A stretch of 11,190 nucleotides of DNA from an uncultured Collinsella sp. (lineage in GTDB: Bacteria; Actinomycetota; Coriobacteriia; Coriobacteriales; Coriobacteriaceae): positions 1 to 11,190 of the forward strand of contig CAKUHM010000029.1 of the NCBI GenBank assembly GCA_934655835.1, read 5' to 3'. Of the stretch, positions 7,759 through 11,190 are shown in pieces (position 1 is the first letter of the stretch; each line of letters starts with the position of its first letter). The position numbers and the translations under genes are program-made. The notes beneath the pieces are model-generated. The model did not search any database. It was not told the DNA's origin and worked only from the letters and a program-made list of their open reading frames with translations.

Positions 7759-8542
7759 CCAGATGCGCACGCAGGCGCTCAGCATCGGTATCGAGCGTGG
7801 TCTCGGCATTGACCTGGGCCAAACGATAGCCCACAAAGTAGGGCGATACCACCCAACGTGGCAACGCCTTGGCAATGGTCCGGCCGTTCATGTGGTAGAA
7901 GAACAAGTTGTACGACTCCGCGCGACCGCCGTGGTGTTCGTGCAGGATATAGCGCAGGGCCACCTGAATCGCATCGACAAACAGGTCCGCTTCGGCTTGA
8001 TCGCGGACGTCGTCGCTGGCGGCGATTCCCTGTGGAGCCGAGACGTTGACCTCAAAGAATCCCATGATCGGCTCGGTTGAAATGTTGACCGCAACCCTCC
8101 CGTGTCGCCAAACATCGATGCCTTCGAAGTTGGCGGGGGCTAGTGCTGCATAACCGTCCTCCCGCTCCAGGCCCACAATCTGCATGTGCGGATGGACGAG
8201 GCTGCCGCCCGAAAGCGGGCCTTTGTTCTTGTACATGAGCACACTGCGGTACTGTTGGGAATCGATCATCTGCTGCCAACAGCCCAGGGCAAACCTCATC
8301 ACATGATGCAGCTCGTCCGGTTCATAGGTCACCAGGTCGGCGTCGTGATTGGCCGACTCGATCAATACGGTCTGACGGGTGGCCCGCAAGGTCTTGAACT
8401 TATTCTCGAGCCAGATGCAGTCACCATCGCGCTGGATGATGTTGGCGAGCCCCTCCGTGTCGCAAAAGGGGCACGCGGTGCCAGGGCGACGATTATCGTC
8501 GGGCTTGCCGCTCGCCTGCCGAACGTCAAATACCAGCGCCAC
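7745..8542 (-). CDS. GalT-like HIT-superfamily protein (DUF4931 type)
   Basis: This 265-residue protein resembles galactose-1-phosphate uridylyltransferase (GalT) in its active-site region. An N-terminal CPFC pair (C24, C27) could bind zinc. ENKFKTLR (46-53) matches the substrate-side loop of GalT. SGGSLVHPHMQ (111-121) carries the HxHxQ catalytic signature, with H119 as the likely nucleotidylated histidine. It is shorter than GalT (about 350 aa) and best fits the DUF4931 group, whose reaction is unknown; a nucleotidyl transferase or hydrolase role is inferred. The start is GTG at 8540-8542, supported by GGAGGT 7 bases upstream within the last codons of cutC. The two genes are 3 bp apart and surely co-translated. 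Whether it acts on sugar phosphates, and why it is paired with cutC, is not known. Confidence 0.8.
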   Translation of the reverse strand: MALVFDVRQASGKPDDNRRPGTACPFCDTEGLANIIQRDGDCIWLENKFKTLRATRQTVLIESANHDADLVTYEPDELHHVMRFALGCWQQMIDSQQYRSVLMYKNKGPLSGGSLVHPHMQIVGLEREDGYAALAPANFEGIDVWRHGRVAVNISTEPIMGFFEVNVSAPQGIAASDDVRDQAEADLFVDAIQVALRYILHEHHGGRAESYNLFFYHMNGRTIAKALPRWVVSPYFVGYRLAQVNAETTLDTDAERLRAHLETLA

Positions 8543-8545
8543 GGG

Positions 8546-9223
8546 TTATACCTCCAGTGGCACGATCTTGGTGCCATGGAGCTCGGAGACGCCTAGTGCC
8601 GCCGCGACCGCGTCGCGATTTGCCGTAGTGATGCCGCCGCCGGGAAGGATGGTCAAACGATCGCCCGCATACTCGATTAAACGAGCCAGGTTTTCGAAGT
8701 TGTCCTCGATCGGCGTACTGGCAGCGCCACCGTGCGTCAGAATGCGCGTGACGCCGCAGTCGGCGAGCGTGTCAACGGCGTCCAGCTGAGCTTCGGGCGA
8801 GAGCTGGTCAAATGCCATGTGGAAGGTGATGTCAAGGGACTCGCGCTTGCACTCCTCGGTCGCGCAGCCCGTAGCCATAACGAGGGCGCCGAGGGTGAGC
8901 TCGTCGAGCGCCCAGCCGCCGGCACAGGGCTTGCAGCAGCCAAAGACCAGGCCGTCAACGCCAGCGCTCACAGCAAGGCCCAGGTCCATCTCCATCATGC
9001 GCAGCTCGTCCTGGTTGTAGTGAAAGTCACCGCCACGCGGGCGAATCATGCACATCACTCGCGCGTCATGCTCGTGAGCATAGCTGACCGTAGTGCTGAT
9101 AACGCCGGCCGAGGGCGTGGTACCACCGACGGCAAGGTTGTCGCACAACTCGATGCGCTTAGCACCGGCATCGATAGCCGCCGGCACACGCTCAAAGTTC
9201 TCGGCACAAAACTCGTACAGCAT
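8546..9223 (-). CDS. cutC: CutC family TIM-barrel protein
   Basis: This 225-residue member of the CutC family is classically named for copper homeostasis, though the biochemical role of bacterial CutC is disputed. Family motifs in order are ELCDNLAVGGTTPS (25-38), RPRGGDFHY (61-69), TFHMAFD (133-139), LPGGGI (193-198) and ELHGT (214-218). Two points are odd. Most members I know have FHRAFD where this has FHMAFD, an Arg to Met change at 136. The C-terminus also stops just after ELHGT, shorter than the roughly 248 residues of E. coli CutC. I chose the ATG at 9221-9223 because GGGGG lies 7 bases upstream. An in-frame ATG at 9260-9262 has no ribosome site and would add 13 unconserved residues. 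It is the first gene of a two-gene unit. Confidence 0.87.
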   Translation of the reverse strand: MLYEFCAENFERVPAAIDAGAKRIELCDNLAVGGTTPSAGVISTTVSYAHEHDARVMCMIRPRGGDFHYNQDELRMMEMDLGLAVSAGVDGLVFGCCKPCAGGWALDELTLGALVMATGCATEECKRESLDITFHMAFDQLSPEAQLDAVDTLADCGVTRILTHGGAASTPIEDNFENLARLIEYAGDRLTILPGGGITTANRDAVAAALGVSELHGTKIVPLEV

Positions 9224-9301
9224 AGATAGCCCCCAGGAGACATTTCGATTTCCACACGGCATTGTCGCACGTTAAATAGCAACCCGCACGATGGAACAAA
9301 A

Positions 9302-9411
9302 CCTTGACAAGGAGTGTCCCAAAGTGCCGGCACATAAGGAACGTCCCCAGGTGCCACCTTGAGCGATGGGTACTCATTTAAGTACGTCCCCAATGAGTAC
9401 CCGCAGGGGAC
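9302..9411. repeat. Cluster of palindromes, REP-like intergenic element
   Basis: Most of the gap between cutC and padR consists of palindromes: CCTTG-A-CAAGG (9302-9312), GTGCCGGCAC (9324-9333), AGGTG-C-CACCT (9349-9359), and an 11-bp perfect stem GGGTACTCATT/AATGAGTACCC (9368-9378 and 9392-9402, 13-base loop). The word GTCCC occurs near 9317, 9343 and 9386, with its inverse GGGGAC at 9406-9411. That GGGGAC can also pair with GTCCCC in the loop of the 11-bp stem. From memory, words of this kind (GGAACGTCCCC, GTGCCGGCAC) recur in Coriobacteria and other genomes as REP-like elements mobilised by IS200-type RAYT proteins. No such gene is in this window. The remainder of the 9224-9507 gap holds a weak minus-strand promoter candidate for cutC (TATTTA at 9273-9278) and the padR promoter. 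Confidence 0.6.
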
Positions 9412-9441
9412 AGACAGACCGGACTCCCTATACGACAACTG

Positions 9442-9470
9442 TTGACATCATATACTATGTGTCATATAGT
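9442..9470 (+). promoter_or_regulatory. padR promoter
   Basis: TTGACA (9442-9447), a 17-base spacer and TATAGT (9465-9470) form a near-consensus housekeeping promoter about 38 bases before the padR start. It is the best promoter in the window. It sits inside AT-rich palindromes, which suggests that it is strong when free and is held down by a repressor. Confidence 0.85.
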
Positions 9471-9489
9471 AGGTGTTACACAGTATACT
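9453..9489 (+). promoter_or_regulatory. Likely PadR operator palindromes
   Basis: TACTAT (9453-9458) and ATAGTA (9466-9471) form an inverted repeat overlapping the spacer and -10. AGTATACT (9482-9489) is a perfect 8-bp palindrome between the -10 and the ribosome site. A related inverted pair, TATACT-AT-GTGT (9451-9462) and ACAC-AGTATA (9478-9487), spans both. PadR proteins typically repress their own promoter through such A/T-rich dyads, so autoregulation is likely. Binding itself is inferred. Confidence 0.6.
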
Positions 9490-9507
9490 ACGAAAGGAGG
9501 TGTGCGG

Positions 9508-9828
9508 ATGGAGGCACAGATGAAGCGCGGCTTCCTCGAGGCCTGCGTACTCGCGGCCGTCTCGGGCGAGGAATCCTACGGCTATCAGATCGTGAAGGAC
9601 GTGCCCGCGAGCATGGGGCTCACGGAGTCCACGCTCTATCCGTTGCTCAAGCGCCTGGAGAAGGCGGGGTGCATCACGGCGCGCTCCGCCGAGCACAACG
9701 GGCGGCTGCGAAGGTACTACCGCATCACGGACACCGGGCATGAGCGTATCGCCGAGTTCCTCGCCGAATGGCCATCCGTGCAGGAGATCTACCGTTACGT
9801 GAAGGGAGCGCACCATGACGCGCGATGA
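9508..9828 (+). CDS. PadR-family transcriptional regulator
   Basis: This 106-residue winged-helix repressor is of the short PadR type. The wHTH is clear: YGYQIVKDV (24-32), then ESTLYPLLKRLEKAGCI (40-56) as recognition helix, then RRYYRITDTG (68-77) as the wing. A short C-terminal helix (78-96) would form the dimer. The ATG at 9508 has AAGGAGGTG five bases upstream, so the longer frame starting upstream is rejected; it would begin inside the promoter. It overlaps the next gene by 14 bases, in the usual PadR-then-DUF1700 order, where PadR controls the operon in response to an unknown signal such as envelope stress or small aromatic molecules. Unlike the two genes after it, it shows no damage. 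Confidence 0.93.
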   Translation: MEAQMKRGFLEACVLAAVSGEESYGYQIVKDVPASMGLTESTLYPLLKRLEKAGCITARSAEHNGRLRRYYRITDTGHERIAEFLAEWPSVQEIYRYVKGAHHDAR

Positions 9829-10412
9829 GTTCTTGAACCGGCTGGGCGAGCTTCTGGCCTGCCTGCCGGCAGATCAGGTAAAGGAAACGCAGGAGTTCTA
9901 CGCGGAGGTCATCGCCGACCGTATGGAGGACGGCATGACGGAGGCCGAGGCTGTGGCCGCCATGGGCACGCTCGGTGAGGTCGCCGAGGCAACGCTCGAC
10001 GAACTGCCCGCCGTGCCGCGCGCAATTGCGAGGACCAAGCGCAAGAGCACGGCGCTTCTATGGGCTGCTGCTCGCGTTCGTCACCGTTGCCGCTACGGTC
10101 TACATCTGCATTTGGGTTCTTGCGCTCTGCGTGTGGATCGTGGCCGCGGCATTCGGGGGCGCGGGCGTGGTGGGGCTCCTGTTCGCCGTGGACGGCATCA
10201 TTATCGTGCATGTTCCGTACGTTTTAACCTCGATGGGAATGGGATTCGCTTCCATCGGTGTGGCGCTTCTCGCGGGAGCCGGCGCCTGGACGGCGTCCAA
10301 GCAAATCGCGCGCCTCTCTGCCCTTTGGGCGAAGAAAGCCGTTTCGCCCTTCTGGAAAGATCGAGGCAATAAGAGCCGCAGGGTCGCTGAAGCGGCGCCG
10401 CTCACGGCATAG
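9815..10412 (+). pseudogene. DUF1700/HAAS-type membrane protein with a frameshift
   Basis: The first 83 codons encode the helical N-terminal domain usual in DUF1700 proteins that follow PadR. MTRDEFLNRL opens it and a MGTLGEVAE motif lies at 50-58. Right after LLW (codon TGG at 10061-10063) the frame leaves the membrane region. The continuation with several hydrophobic segments (LLLAFVTVA onward, to PLTA and the stop at 10410-10412) lies in the +1 frame starting at 10065. One extra G in the GGG at 10062-10064 explains it exactly, and removing it gives a 198-residue protein of normal family length. As written, the frame runs on into Arg-rich nonsense to 10372. It could be a true pseudogene, a sequencing error or, less likely, programmed frameshifting. 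The ATG overlaps padR, and GGGAG lies upstream. Confidence 0.8.
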
Positions 10413-10426
10413 GAAGGAGTGCAAAC

Positions 10427-10690
10427 ATGTCCAGCGTAAAAAAGATTTACCTTGCCGTAGCGGGTGGGCTTGTTGCCACGGGGCTCGTCCTGGCTGCTAT
10501 CGGATTTGTAGCCTCCGGCTTTAACCTCGCTGTGTTCAACACACAGATCGACCTGCGCGATGACACCATCATTCTGGGTGGTGTTGAAATAGACGACCCG
10601 ACAGGACTTCCACTCATCGAGCAGCTTGCCGAGGTTGGCGAGATCCATATTGGATCTGCAACGACTGGTTCGTCTTCTCCTCGCACATGA
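10427..10690 (+). pseudogene. Truncated membrane-anchored protein of a PadR operon
   Basis: The frame opens with a strong site (GGAAGGAG, 7-base spacer) 14 bases after the DUF1700 stop. It encodes one N-terminal hydrophobic segment (about 8-30) and then an acidic extracytoplasmic stretch, FNTQIDLRDD to EIDDPTGLPL and IEQLAEVGEI. Third genes of PadR/DUF1700 operons often encode such anchored proteins (DUF4097 type) of 250 residues or more. Here the frame ends at 87 residues after SATTGSSSPRT. The last dozen residues are read through the start of the opposite-strand parB remnant, so the natural coding sequence probably ended near 10650. I therefore call it truncated. The family name is tentative; an intact short protein is possible but less likely. 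Confidence 0.6.
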
Positions 10691-10832
10691 TCGAGCTCGT
10701 AGCAGCCATCCCCCTTCGGGCGCACCACGACGGGCGTGAGCACGCCGCGCTCGGAGCCTTTTTGCGAGACCTTCCGTCACGCTCTTCCTGCGTGGTGAAC
10801 CGGTCATCGACCGACGGGAAGCTGATGGAAAT
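10653..10832 (-). pseudogene. parB remnant with two internal deletions
   Basis: Three blocks typical of ICE/plasmid ParB (Spo0J-like) proteins lie end to end. Block 1 (10832-10752) reads ISISFPSVDDRFTTQEERDG and continues SRKKAP, the family N-terminus. Block 2 (10755-10693), in another frame, reads SERGVLTPVVVRPKGDGCYEL, the start of the ParB nuclease-like domain, and stops just before the GHRR box. Block 3 (10694-10653), back in the first frame, reads SIMCEEKTNQSLQI, which resembles the C-terminal part of the same family. Roughly 60 and 120 residues appear to be missing at the two joins, judged from remembered family lengths. The frame may begin at a TTG near 10850. No ParA is visible. The pieces cannot make a working partition protein. 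The match is by recognition, not search. Confidence 0.65.
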
Positions 10833-10834
10833 CT

Positions 10835-10876
10835 CTCGACTTCGGGCCAATCCCGAAAGGCTGAGGAGATGTCGAG
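10835..10876. other. Nested inverted repeats beside the parB remnant
   Basis: The arms TTCGGG (10841-10846) and CCCGAA (10852-10857) flank CCAAT. Outside them, CTCGAC (10835-10840) pairs with GTCGAG (10871-10876) across a 13-base asymmetry. This sits just upstream of the parB remnant's coding direction and could be a leftover regulatory hairpin or centromere-like site. I see nothing else in 10850-10896. Confidence 0.35.
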
Positions 10877-10896
10877 CATGACCTCATGACGGGGAT

Positions 10897-10965
10897 GGCC
10901 CGGCGGCAATGCCGGGCCGCCCTCGGCAGCCGAGACTCCCCGCCCCGGCCCCGGGCAAGGGGCCG
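10897..10965. terminator. Three consecutive GC-rich hairpins at a convergent junction
   Basis: Hairpin 1 is GGCCCGGC/GCCGGGCC (10897-10904 and 10911-10918, 6-base loop). Hairpin 2 is CTCGG/CCGAG (10922-10926 and 10930-10934). Hairpin 3 is CGGCCCC/GGGGCCG (10946-10952 and 10959-10965, 6-base loop). They lie 50-118 bases past the stop of the leftward MFS gene and face the rightward PadR operon, where a two-way terminator is expected. None has a T run, which is common in high-GC actinobacteria. Confidence 0.55.
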
Positions 10966-11014
10966 TCCCTTGCATCTCCATCCCGGTTGCGAAAGAGCCG
11001 AGAAGTGGCTGCGC

Positions 11015-11190
11015 CTACGAGGGGATCTCCCTCGGGATGAACCGCGACGCGACCAGGCCGGCGACGGCCGCCACGCACACCGCGCCGAACACCCCAGCCG
11101 TACCCGCGGCGGTCGCGGCGGGGGCAAGCATGCCGCACGCCGCAGTCGAGACGGTGCCGCCGAAGCCCCTGAAGAACATGGCCATGGAGG
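11015..11190 (-). CDS. MFS transporter, C-terminal end only (runs off window)
   Basis: Reading left from the window edge gives 57 residues and a TAG at 11015-11017. They begin SMAMFFRGFGGTV and end SRFIPREIPS. Two hydrophobic stretches, about residues 11-30 and 33-49, flank a short Ala-rich turn, followed by a basic cytoplasmic tail. MFFRGFGGTV is the F-R-x-x-G-G pattern found late in drug:proton antiporters of the DHA2 type in the major facilitator superfamily, so an efflux pump is the best guess. If it is DHA2, the remaining tail is short. That could mean a 12-helix relative or a deletion. The frame is convergent to the padR operon and separated from it by the hairpin group. The substrate is unknown. 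Confidence 0.6.
   Translation of the reverse strand, partial: SMAMFFRGFGGTVSTAACGMLAPAATAAGTAGVFGAVCVAAVAGLVASRFIPREIPS

Noticed and set aside
9442..9507. Upstream extension of PadR by 22 residues
   Set aside because: The extension begins inside the promoter -35 and lacks a ribosome site. AAGGAGGTG points clearly to the ATG at 9508.
10687..10881. 64-codon rightward frame
   Set aside because: It is the antisense shadow of the parB remnant, has no ribosome site and no recognisable domain.
10100..10981. 293-codon leftward frame across the PadR operon tail
   Set aside because: It crosses the frameshifted gene, the truncated gene and the hairpins antisense. Its residues are Arg-rich, and the ParB similarity lies in the other two frames.

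Overview
The window is high-GC bacterial chromosome. It probably comes from a gut Coriobacteriia member of the Collinsella type. The basis is the GC-rich codon use, a bifunctional Rel next to a RecJ protein fused to a RecQ-like helicase, and a PadR/DUF1700 gene pair. The genus is an inference from remembered gene content, not a search result. No rRNA, tRNA or CRISPR array was seen.

Left part (1-6490, minus strand). Three housekeeping genes read right to left: a RecJ exonuclease fused to a superfamily 2 helicase, a bifunctional (p)ppGpp synthetase/hydrolase (rel), and a metallo-beta-lactamase-fold hydrolase. recJ and rel are 15 bp apart and look like one operon. A strong hairpin lies between rel and the hydrolase gene. 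The likely promoter has a perfect TATAAT near 6550, and a 21-codon reading frame precedes and overlaps the recJ start.

Middle part (6716-9440). A bile acid:sodium symporter-family membrane protein reads rightward. It ends in a hairpin that overlaps the tail of a convergent two-gene unit, cutC followed by a GalT-like HIT-superfamily protein (DUF4931 type). These two genes are 3 bp apart, and the ribosome binding site of the second lies inside the end of cutC. Upstream of cutC, 9302-9411 is a cluster of palindromes that looks like a REP-type intergenic element.

Right part (9442-11190). This is a decaying accessory region. An intact PadR regulator has a near-consensus promoter embedded in palindromes. 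It overlaps a DUF1700-like membrane protein gene broken by a one-base frameshift, followed by a small membrane-anchored protein that appears truncated. Abutting that tail, on the opposite strand, is a remnant of a plasmid/ICE-type parB made of three recognisable blocks in two frames, joined by two internal deletions. Three GC-rich hairpins then separate it from the C-terminus of an MFS transporter that enters from the right edge.

The most noteworthy items are the parB remnant, the broken PadR operon, the palindrome cluster at 9302-9411 and the RecJ-helicase fusion. I found no convincing evidence of a wholly new system.
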